A stretch of 64,000 bases of DNA from Cyanobium sp. Aljojuca 7A6 (GTDB lineage: Bacteria > Cyanobacteriota > Cyanobacteriia > PCC-6307 > Cyanobiaceae): contig NZ_JAGQCY010000005.1 of NCBI RefSeq assembly GCF_024346455.1, positions 62,001 to 126,000 of the forward strand, read 5' to 3'. Under the pieces are notes generated by a model. That model saw nothing but the letters and a program-made list of their open reading frames with translations, was not told the origin of the DNA and ran no database searches. The translations under genes were made by a program, and so were the position numbers. How positions within the stretch are numbered: position 1 is the stretch's first letter; each line of letters starts with the position of its first letter. Below are positions 1 through 7,112 of the stretch, piece by piece.

Positions 1-122
1 GTCTCGATGTTCCCCGCCACCGGCCATGACTCCTTGCCGACCACCCCCTGGCTGGTCGCCAGCCAACCCCTGGTTTGAATGGCACCGCGGGCGTCCACGT
101 TGACGATCTCGAAAGGTTGTTC
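1..122 (-). other. Open reading-frame fragment running off the window edge
   Basis: Minus-strand frame open from a TAG at 123-125 to the window edge, about 40 codons. It reads roughly EQPFEIVNVDARG, then WLATSQGVVGKESWPVAG, which looks protein-like. No ATG is present; the only plausible start is a GTG about eight codons in. It could be the start of a gene lying outside the window or the remains of a decayed one, since the neighbouring DUF2062 gene is also broken. I do not recognise the family. Confidence 0.25.
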
Positions 123-151
123 CTATCGGTGCAGCCCAGGCGGGCATCGGC

Positions 152-457
152 TTGGGCCAGGTGGCAGATGCCCTCAAACTCCCGCACCCGCACCTGCTCA
201 GGGCGGTCCTGCCACAGTTCCCAGAACTGCTGCAGACCCTGCTGGGGGTGGCCCTGGCCAGCCTGGTGCGGGGCAACCACCTGCTGGCCGCCGCCGGAAC
301 CTGGATCAGCAATCCGATCACCGACGTGCCGATGATCTAGCTCAACTACCAGCTGGGCAGACTGCTGCTCGGCTCGGCCGTGGTGGGCACCGTGCTGGCC
401 CCGCTCAGCGGCCTGCTGTGCCTGCGGTGGCTGCAGCGCCGACAGCGGGCTTCCTGA
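152..457 (+). pseudogene. DUF2062 family membrane protein, broken by an in-frame stop
   Basis: The frame reads QTLLGVALASLVRGN, then AAAGTWISNP, then a TAG at 338-340, then LNYQLGRLLLGSAVVG in the same frame, ending at a TGA at 455-457. The order QTLL, RGN, GTWISNP and NYQLG is the core of DUF2062 membrane proteins. The stop falls where relatives have an aromatic residue, so one base change would explain it. The amino-terminal part normally found before QTLL is missing or unrecognisable, and only a TTG start at 152 is available. Function of the family is unknown. Readthrough or sequencing error are the alternatives to a true pseudogene. Confidence 0.6.
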
Positions 458-472
458 GCCAGTCCCACTCCC

Positions 473-661
473 TCAGGATTCGGCCAGCCCTGGAAACACC
501 ATCAGATCAATGTGACCACCGGCGGGCTGGCGCCATTCGCGGAATTCTGCCGCCAGGGCCCTGTGCTCATGGTCGAGCGATTGTGATTCCAGATCCAACA
601 GGCGCTGATGCACCAGATCGAGCGTGTTGTCGATGAGCTGGGCAGCCTGTTCGGAGGTCAT
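473..661 (-). CDS. Small hypothetical protein
   Basis: A 62-residue product starting MTSEQAAQLIDNTLDLVHQR and ending in MVFPGLAES. It is acidic and probably helical, with no signal peptide or membrane segment. The same frame extends up to 757, but residues before this methionine are arginine- and glycine-rich and look non-coding. No clear ribosome binding site precedes the start. It lies downstream of selO on the same strand, about 110 bases away. I do not recognise a family, and it may not be a real gene. Confidence 0.35.
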   Translation of the reverse strand: MTSEQAAQLIDNTLDLVHQRLLDLESQSLDHEHRALAAEFREWRQPAGGHIDLMVFPGLAES

Positions 662-774
662 GGCATCGCTGCGATGGAGAAAAGCCTGAGCTTCGAGGTG
701 TTGTAGAAGACGCCGCCCTGGTGGGCTGTAGCCCCTGACACGGGCCGTCTCCCCCATCGGCGGATGCGCACCGA

Positions 775-2301
775 TCAGATCGTCTGCGCCAGCCAGTTCT
801 GCAGCGGCGTCCAGTCATCCCGTTCGTCAATGGCGGCCCAGATCCGCTCGATCACTGGCCGGATCGGGGTTTCCGGCAGGTTCCAGCGCAGAAGGCAGGC
901 GGTGATGGCGGCCTCGGTGGCGGTGCCCGGACCGGCGGCCGCGGCATGGCTCCAGCGCCACCAGGCGTCCCGCCAGGCGAGCCATTCGGTGCGGGGCGGC
1001 GCCGGAGCCTCGCCGATGAAAGGCGCCAGATCGTCGGCCGTGGCCGGCAGCCCGAACGCCCGGACGTGCTCGGCCAGGGCGGCGAAGAAGCGGCCATAAG
1101 CCACGGGCCAACCGGCCAGCAGCCGCAGGGTGGGGGGCACCGGATCGGGAAGGTCGGCCAGCGCCTCGGCCGGCACCAGCCCAGCGTCGAAGCCGAGGCG
1201 CCGGCGCAGGCAGCGGCGGTAGTGGGTCTCGTGGACGGCCCCGAAATCCTCCAGGGCCGCCTCGAGCGGCGCCCGGGGCAGCAGCATCGCCAGGGGCTCC
1301 TGCAGCAGGCGCAGGTTGTGCTGGCAGATCAGGGGCTGACGGCCATAGGCGTAGAGGCCGCTGTGGTCGAAATAGGCGGCGGTGAAGCCCGGATCCCAGG
1401 TTTCAAGGAAAGCAAAGGGGCCGTAATCGAAGCTCTCCCCGGCCAGCGACATGTTGTCGGTGTTGAGCACTCCGTGGGTGAAGCCCGCCGCCATCCATTC
1501 GGCCGCGAGGCGCGCCACCCGCTGTACCAATTCGCCATAGAAGGCCAGCAGCAGCGGCTCACCATCGCTGTGGATCGCCTGCAGGTGCGGGTAGTGGATG
1601 GCCACCACATGGCGCAGCAGCCGCTCCAGCTGGGCCGGCTGACGCCGAAAGAGGAGCCGCTCGCAGGTGCCGAAGCGCAGGTGGGTGCGGGCCAGGCGCA
1701 CCATCACCGAACTGCGGGTGGGGGAGGGCTCATCGCCGCGCCAGAGGTCTTCACCGGTCTCGATCAGCGCCAGGGTGCGGCTGGTGCTGACACCGAGGCG
1801 TTGCAGAGCCTCGCTGGCGATCACCTCCCGCACGCCGCCCTTGAGGGTGAGGCGGCCATCACCGCCACGGCTCCAGGGGGTGGTGCCGGAGCCCTTGGTA
1901 CCCAGGTCCTGCAGCTGGCCGTGGCGATCGCGCAGCTGGCCGTAGAGGAAGCCGCGGCCATCCCCCAGCAGGGGGTTGTAGCTGCCGAACTGATAGCCGT
2001 GATAGCGGAGCGCCAGCAGGGGCGTGCGGCCCTCGAACCGCCCATAGGCCGCCTCCAGATCGGCGTCGCTGATGCTGGCCGGGTCCAGGCCGAGCTGGCG
2101 CAGCAGCGGGTCATTGCGGAAGCGCAGGCAGGTGAAGGGGAACGTCGCCGCCTCCACCACATCCCAGTACTCGGGCCCGAGCGCCTCGATGGCGCCCTCG
2201 AAGGGCAGGCCCAGCAAGGGATTGGGACGGGGCGAAGTCACCAGAGACGCAGGTGCGGACTCGGGGATCGCAGCCATGGGTGGGGCCGGTGATGGAACCA
2301 A
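775..2301 (-). CDS. selO: SelO/YdiU family protein adenylyltransferase
   Basis: 508 residues, close to the usual length of bacterial SelO (YdiU/UPF0061). Known function of the family: a pseudokinase fold that transfers AMP from ATP to Ser/Thr/Tyr of target proteins, linked to redox stress. Visible hallmarks in order are GRGFLYGQLRDRHG, LGTKGSGTTPWSRGGDGRLT, the central HGVLNTDNMSLAGE motif, and DYGPFAFLETWDPG, which carries the metal-binding Asp. The C-terminus ends QNWLAQTI with no cysteine, although well-studied members carry a redox-active Cys or Sec near the end. The gene stands alone, with divergent small ORFs upstream. Identification is firm; the protein targets are unknown. Confidence 0.93.
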   Translation of the reverse strand: MVPSPAPPMAAIPESAPASLVTSPRPNPLLGLPFEGAIEALGPEYWDVVEAATFPFTCLRFRNDPLLRQLGLDPASISDADLEAAYGRFEGRTPLLALRYHGYQFGSYNPLLGDGRGFLYGQLRDRHGQLQDLGTKGSGTTPWSRGGDGRLTLKGGVREVIASEALQRLGVSTSRTLALIETGEDLWRGDEPSPTRSSVMVRLARTHLRFGTCERLLFRRQPAQLERLLRHVVAIHYPHLQAIHSDGEPLLLAFYGELVQRVARLAAEWMAAGFTHGVLNTDNMSLAGESFDYGPFAFLETWDPGFTAAYFDHSGLYAYGRQPLICQHNLRLLQEPLAMLLPRAPLEAALEDFGAVHETHYRRCLRRRLGFDAGLVPAEALADLPDPVPPTLRLLAGWPVAYGRFFAALAEHVRAFGLPATADDLAPFIGEAPAPPRTEWLAWRDAWWRWSHAAAAGPGTATEAAITACLLRWNLPETPIRPVIERIWAAIDERDDWTPLQNWLAQTI

Positions 2302-2576
2302 GACTCTCTCAGCGCGGCAGCTCCTGTGTGACCACCGGCTGGAAATCGGTGGGGAATGAACTGTTCAATTCTGCGTTCACCGTCCAGACCTTTGGCCGCT
2401 ATCGACTGGTTCTGGGCATCACATTGACTGGCGGCGAATGGAATGATCTGACGGGTATTAATCATGCCTTGCGGGCACGCTTCGGCAGGCACAAGAGCAT
2501 CCCGTTGTTTCCCGACCTTTGGGTGGCCAATGTGCTTCTGGCCAGCCTGGAGCCACTGGTCGGCTACCACCGCTGA
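2292..2576 (+). CDS. Hypothetical protein, uncertain
   Basis: A 94-residue frame starting MEPRLSQRGS and ending LLASLEPLVGYHR. It fills most of the 392-base gap between selO and the glycosyltransferase gene. The middle, FGRYRLVLGITLTGGEWNDL, and the end read like protein, and third codon positions are GC-rich as in nearby genes. It overlaps the divergent selO start by ten bases. There is no good ribosome binding site, signal peptide or membrane helix. A minus-strand frame across the same stretch looks less protein-like. No family recognised; it may be non-coding. Confidence 0.35.
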   Translation: MEPRLSQRGSSCVTTGWKSVGNELFNSAFTVQTFGRYRLVLGITLTGGEWNDLTGINHALRARFGRHKSIPLFPDLWVANVLLASLEPLVGYHR

Positions 2577-2693
2577 GGAAATCCTGACCACTTGCAGCAG
2601 ATCCGCCCTGTCGCCACCCATCCACTGTTTTCTGAAGTAGGGTCGCTGTGGGGAGAGTGCAAAAAGCACACCAAAAGCACGCAAGGGATAGAT

Positions 2694-3764
2694 ATGAGAA
2701 TCGCGCAGATTTCTACTCTTCATGAGAGGGTTCCCCCGGTCGGATACGGAGGTACTGAAAGGGTGGTTCACTATCTCACCGAAGAACTGGTGCGGCGTGG
2801 CCACGAGGTGGTTCTATTTGCCAGTGGCGACTCTCTCACCAGCGCCCAGCTTTTCCCGTGCGTTCCGCAAGCCCTGCGCCTGAGCGGGCAAGTGGGTGAT
2901 GCCACGGTGCACAACCAGATCCAGCTCGACCACGTCATCAGCCAACTCAATGACTTTGACATCCTTCATTTCCACAACGGACACTTCCATTTCCCGCTGT
3001 CAGATTTGCTGGGTGTGCCCCATCTGAGCACCGTTCACGGCCCGCTTGATGCACCAGAGCAGAAGCTCCTGTATGCCCACTTCGATCGGGTGCCCCTGGT
3101 CTCGATCTCCGAAAACCAGCGCCAGCCTGTGCTTGGGGCCAACTGGCTTGGCAATGTGTACCACGGGCTGCCCAACGATCTCTATCGCTTCCAGCCAACT
3201 CCCAGGCCCTACCTGGCCTTCATCGGCCGAATCTCACCAGAAAAGCGGCTGGATCGGGCCATTGCCATCGCTTCGGCGGTGGGTCTGCCGCTGAAGGTGG
3301 CCGCCAAGATCGATCCGGTGGATGCCCCCTATTTCCACGAACAGATCGAGCCGCTGCTGCGCGACAACCCACTGGTGGAATTCATTGGGGAAGTGGATGA
3401 CGCCGGCAAGCAGGATCTTCTGGGCCATGCCCTCGCCCTGCTGTTTCCCATCGACTGGCCCGAACCGTTCGGTCTGGTGATGATTGAGGCCAACGCCTGC
3501 GGCACGCCGGTGATCGCCTGGCGTAACGGCTCCACCCCGGAAGTCATCCGCCACGGGGTCAACGGTTTCCTGGTGAGCTCGATCGAGGAGGCCATCGCCG
3601 CGGTCGGCGCGCTGGAGCAGCTCGACCGATCACGGGTCCGCAGCCACTTTGAAGTGTGCTTCTCCGTCAGTCGCCAAGCCGAAGACTACGAACAGCTCTA
3701 CCGCCATCAGATCCAGGCCCGCCGCTGCCACAGCCCCGCTCACCGGACTCCGGTGCATGTCTGA
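2694..3764 (+). CDS. Glycosyltransferase family 4 protein
   Basis: 356 residues with the GT-B architecture of GT4 enzymes, which transfer a sugar from a nucleotide-sugar donor with retention. The N-terminal acceptor domain begins MRIAQISTLHERVPPVGYGG followed by TERVV. The donor domain holds FIGRISPEKRLDRAI and EPFGLVMIEANACGTPVIAW, the usual E-x7-E donor-binding motif, then GVNGFLV. The ATG at 2694 is preferred over an upstream in-frame start because AAGGG lies just before it and family proteins begin here. The stop overlaps the start of the next gene by eight bases, so it is co-translated with the glucosidase. Substrate cannot be told from sequence; a role in making or trimming an alpha-glucan or compatible solute is an inference from the neighbour. 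Confidence 0.9.
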   Translation: MRIAQISTLHERVPPVGYGGTERVVHYLTEELVRRGHEVVLFASGDSLTSAQLFPCVPQALRLSGQVGDATVHNQIQLDHVISQLNDFDILHFHNGHFHFPLSDLLGVPHLSTVHGPLDAPEQKLLYAHFDRVPLVSISENQRQPVLGANWLGNVYHGLPNDLYRFQPTPRPYLAFIGRISPEKRLDRAIAIASAVGLPLKVAAKIDPVDAPYFHEQIEPLLRDNPLVEFIGEVDDAGKQDLLGHALALLFPIDWPEPFGLVMIEANACGTPVIAWRNGSTPEVIRHGVNGFLVSSIEEAIAAVGALEQLDRSRVRSHFEVCFSVSRQAEDYEQLYRHQIQARRCHSPAHRTPVHV

Positions 3765-5874
3765 TCCGCTCCATCCCTTCGTCCTCAAGAACGAAGAAAC
3801 CTTCGCGATCCTGGATTCCCGTGGCGAAATCTGTCCGGATATCCAGCACGATGTCGGCATCTTTCACCGCGGCACCCGCCACGTCAGCCGGCTGCAGCTG
3901 TTGCTGTGGGATCGACCACCGCTGGTGCTGAGCGCCACCGAGCGTGGGGCGGTGGGTGTGCTCGTGAGCCATCTCAGTAACAACGATGACGCGGCCAGTG
4001 GCTCTGCGGCGATGACGATCCATCTGGAGCGCAGCACTGTCCTGACCGCCACCGCCTGCCTGCAGCAGTTCTGCTTCACCAGCTATGGCGATCGGCCCGT
4101 CGAGATGCCGCTGACCCTGCGCCTGGATGCGGACTTCCGCGACATCTTTGAGGTGAGAGGGTATGCCAGGACGGCGCGGGGCCGCACCGTCCGTCGCGGT
4201 GTGGACGGCACCCTGGAGCTCATCTACAGGGGCCTGGATGGGGAGGATCGGGTCACAGTCCTGCGCCTGAGCGATCCCGTTGAAGACGTGGGCGAGGAGC
4301 ACATCAGCCTTCAGATGACCCTGGAGCCCAGGCAGACACGGCGGCTCTTCCTGGTGTTGGATTTTCACCCCAGTTCAACACCGCTGGGCGCGGAGGATCA
4401 CTTCAATGCCGCCATGACCGCCACGATCCAGCGCTTCCGGGAGGCCCGGCGCAGTGCCGCTTCAGTAGTCAGCGACAACCCGGCCTTCAACAGCTGGCTG
4501 ATGCGCTCCTTCTCCGACGTGCATCTGCTGGCCAGCCAGGTGGAGCATGGCCTCTACCCCTATGCCGGAGTGCCCTGGTTCAGCTGTCCCTTCGGCCGGG
4601 ACGGGCTGATCACGGCACGCCAGATGCTGATGGTGGAACCACGGCTGGCGCGGGGCGTATTGGGCTACCTGGCCAGCCGTCAGGCGATTGTCGATGATCC
4701 CGCCCACGACGAGGAGCCCGGCAAGATCCTGCACGAATCACGGCTGGGGGAAATGGCAGCACTCGGAGAAGTGCCGTTCTCCAGGTATTACGGCGCTGTC
4801 GACTCCACGCCCCTATTCCTGATGCTGGCAGGCGACTATCTCTGCCGCAGTGATGACCGTGACTTCATCGCTGGCCTGCTGCCGGAGCTGCAGGCGGCCA
4901 TGGGCTGGATCCACAGGGCGGAAGCCAGCAGCTTCGATGGCTTCCTGCGCTATCTGCGCGTGGCTGAGAACGGCCTGCGCAACCAGGGCTGGAAGGATTC
5001 CGACGACTCCATCCACCACGCCGATGGCCAGTTGGCCCAGGGCTCCATCGCCCTGTGCGAAGTGCAGGCCTACGCCTACGGCGCCCGCCGCGCCCTCGCT
5101 TCGATCCTGCACCGCCTGGGCAGACCCTCAGAAGCCGAAGGACTGCTGGAGGAGGCTGCCGCTTTGCGTCACCGCTTCCACCAGGCCTTCTGGACGCCCT
5201 GCATCGATTCCTATGCCCTGGCCCTCGACGGCGAGGGACAGGCCTGCAAGGTGCGGGCCTCCAATGCCGGGCACTGCCTCCTGACCGGCATCGCCACCAA
5301 GGAGGCGGCGGCGGCCATCGCCAGGCAACTGATGGCCCCCACCAGCTTCAACGGCTGGGGTGTTCGCACCCTGGATGAACGGGAGATCCGCTACAACCCG
5401 ATGAGTTATCACAACGGTTCCGTCTGGCCCCATGACAACGCCCTGATCGGCATGGGCCTGGCCCGATACGGCCACCGCTCCGAGGCCGTGCAGATCCTCT
5501 CCGGCCTGTTCGAAACCGCCAGCGCCGTGCCCATGTTCCAGTTGCCGGAGCTGTTCTGCGGTTTCCCCCGCCGGGAGGAGGAGGGGCCCACGTATTACCC
5601 GGTGGCCTGCAGCCCCCAGGCCTGGGCCAGCGCCAGCGTGTTCGGCCTGCTGGAGGCGATCACCGGCATGGCGATCGAGCGGGAGCATGGCAGCCATCGG
5701 GTGCAGGTGCGCCTGCACAATCCCTCTCTGCCGAGGGGGCTCAACCTGCTGGACATCAACGGGTTGCGGCTGGGCGAGGAGGAGATCAGCCTGCAGTTCC
5801 ACCGCAGTGACCACGACGTGGGCGTGCTGGTGCGCGGACGATCGCCCGGAGTGGACGTGCTGATCATGAAGTGA
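3757..5874 (+). CDS. Amylo-alpha-1,6-glucosidase / glycogen debranching-type enzyme
   Basis: 705 residues. The start MSDPLHPFVLKNEETFAILD leads into an N-terminal beta domain (GDE_N_bis type) with GIFHRGTRHVSRLQL. An (alpha/alpha)6 catalytic domain follows from about residue 240, marked by YPYAGVPWFSCPFGRDGLIT, NQGWKDSDDSIHHADG and YNPMSYHNGSVWPHDNALIG. These match the amylo-alpha-1,6-glucosidase group that hydrolyses alpha-1,6 branches; some members act on other glucans. The ATG at 3757 overlaps the upstream glycosyltransferase stop (ATGTCTGA). It is unrelated in fold to GlgX later in the window. Substrate is not determined; family-level call is strong. Confidence 0.9.
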   Translation: MSDPLHPFVLKNEETFAILDSRGEICPDIQHDVGIFHRGTRHVSRLQLLLWDRPPLVLSATERGAVGVLVSHLSNNDDAASGSAAMTIHLERSTVLTATACLQQFCFTSYGDRPVEMPLTLRLDADFRDIFEVRGYARTARGRTVRRGVDGTLELIYRGLDGEDRVTVLRLSDPVEDVGEEHISLQMTLEPRQTRRLFLVLDFHPSSTPLGAEDHFNAAMTATIQRFREARRSAASVVSDNPAFNSWLMRSFSDVHLLASQVEHGLYPYAGVPWFSCPFGRDGLITARQMLMVEPRLARGVLGYLASRQAIVDDPAHDEEPGKILHESRLGEMAALGEVPFSRYYGAVDSTPLFLMLAGDYLCRSDDRDFIAGLLPELQAAMGWIHRAEASSFDGFLRYLRVAENGLRNQGWKDSDDSIHHADGQLAQGSIALCEVQAYAYGARRALASILHRLGRPSEAEGLLEEAAALRHRFHQAFWTPCIDSYALALDGEGQACKVRASNAGHCLLTGIATKEAAAAIARQLMAPTSFNGWGVRTLDEREIRYNPMSYHNGSVWPHDNALIGMGLARYGHRSEAVQILSGLFETASAVPMFQLPELFCGFPRREEEGPTYYPVACSPQAWASASVFGLLEAITGMAIEREHGSHRVQVRLHNPSLPRGLNLLDINGLRLGEEEISLQFHRSDHDVGVLVRGRSPGVDVLIMK

Positions 5875-5978
5875 GATCCCGGCCGGGATCCGTTCGTGCG
5901 CTTCGCTGGGGACAGCAGACTTCATGGCCTGCCTGATGCACCACGTCAGGCAGAAGCCCCCAGCACCGGAACCAGACC

Positions 5979-6167
5979 ATGAGGAGATTGGGACGTGCCG
6001 TGATTTTCGCCATCTGTGGGTTCCTGCTTTGTGCCGTGATCAGCTACATCTTGGTACTGCATTACTCACCACGCCATGACCGCGAACTGGAAGCGGCAAT
6101 GACAAGCTTTTTCTTCTTCGGCCCCGTAGGGGCCGGAGTCGCCTTCGCCGTTGGTTTGTTGTGCTGA
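5979..6167 (+). CDS. Small two-helix membrane protein
   Basis: 62 residues with two hydrophobic stretches: AVIFAICGFLLCAVISYILV near the start and FFFFGPVGAGVAFAVGLLC at the end. They are joined by a charged loop (SPRHDRELEAAM). This looks like an inner-membrane protein with both termini on the same side. It is a free-standing gene about 100 bases after the glucosidase, and no strong ribosome binding site is visible. Function unknown; the clean membrane topology argues that it is real. Confidence 0.6.
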   Translation: MRRLGRAVIFAICGFLLCAVISYILVLHYSPRHDRELEAAMTSFFFFGPVGAGVAFAVGLLC

Positions 6168-6304
6168 AGACGGCGATCGGCCCAAGGCAATTCCAACTTT
6201 GGCTTCTCTGTGGACACCCCCTTTCAACTGGGCGGCATGAACGCCCAGAGCATCATTGATACCGTTAAAATGAGCAGGCCAGAAACTTTATCAATTCCGG
6301 GCAG

Positions 6305-7108
6305 ATGTCTGTGAGCGTCAACCAGATTCGCTTCATTGATGGGGCTGGTTATGAGCGGTTCATGGGCCAGTGGAGCCAATTGGTGGGCGACATCTTTCTC
6401 GACTGGCTGGCCCCACCGGGCAGCCAGCGCTGGCTGGATGTCGGTTGCGGCAATGGGGCTTTCACGGAACGGCTCGTCGCCCGGTGTGCGCCGGCCGCTC
6501 TCACGGGAATCGACCCATCCGAGGAACAGCTGGCCTATGCCCGCCTGCGACCGGCATTGCAGGCGGCCGCGTTCTGCCGAGGCGATGCCATGGCCCTGCC
6601 CTTTGCCGACAACGCCTTCGACGCCGCCGTCATGCCGCTGGTGATTTTTTTCGTGCCGGAGCCCGCCAGGGGTGTGGCCGAAATGGCGCGGGTGGTGGGC
6701 CCCAGCGGCCTCGTGGCCGCCTATGCCTGGGACATGGTGGGCGGTGGCTTCCCCTACCGGGAATGGCGGGAGGAACTCCAGTCGCTCGGAGCGGCCATCC
6801 CCATGCACCCCAGTGCAGAGGCCCCCCAGATGGAGGCCCTGCTCGACCTCTGGAGAGACGCGGGCCTCAGCGGACTGGAAGCACGGGAAATCACCGTGGA
6901 GCGCACCTTCGACGATTTCGACGACTACTGGGCGACCCTGCTGCTGGGCCCCAGTGTCAGCGACCGATTGGCCACGCTGCAGCCGGCGGCTATCGCGGGG
7001 CTCCGGGAGCGCCTGAAGCAACGCCTGCCGCCGGATTCTTCAGGCCGGATCACCCGTTCGGCCAGGGCCATTGCCATCAAGGGAGTGGTTCCGGCCCTGC
7101 CCGCCTGA
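6305..7108 (+). CDS. Class I SAM-dependent methyltransferase
   Basis: 267 residues. The SAM-binding motif I is LDVGCGNGAFTERL (residues about 43-56), followed by the acidic strand GIDPSEEQLAYAR and the post-motif GDAMALPFADNAFDAAVMPL, typical of Methyltransf_11/UbiE-like enzymes. The N-terminal FIDGAGYERFMGQWSQL resembles small-molecule methyltransferases that start with a YERxMGxWS segment. It stands between a small membrane protein and the convergent relA/spoT gene, with only four bases between the two stops. Substrate unknown. A GTG two codons downstream is an alternative start. Confidence 0.85.
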   Translation: MSVSVNQIRFIDGAGYERFMGQWSQLVGDIFLDWLAPPGSQRWLDVGCGNGAFTERLVARCAPAALTGIDPSEEQLAYARLRPALQAAAFCRGDAMALPFADNAFDAAVMPLVIFFVPEPARGVAEMARVVGPSGLVAAYAWDMVGGGFPYREWREELQSLGAAIPMHPSAEAPQMEALLDLWRDAGLSGLEAREITVERTFDDFDDYWATLLLGPSVSDRLATLQPAAIAGLRERLKQRLPPDSSGRITRSARAIAIKGVVPALPA

Positions 7109-7112
7109 CGAC

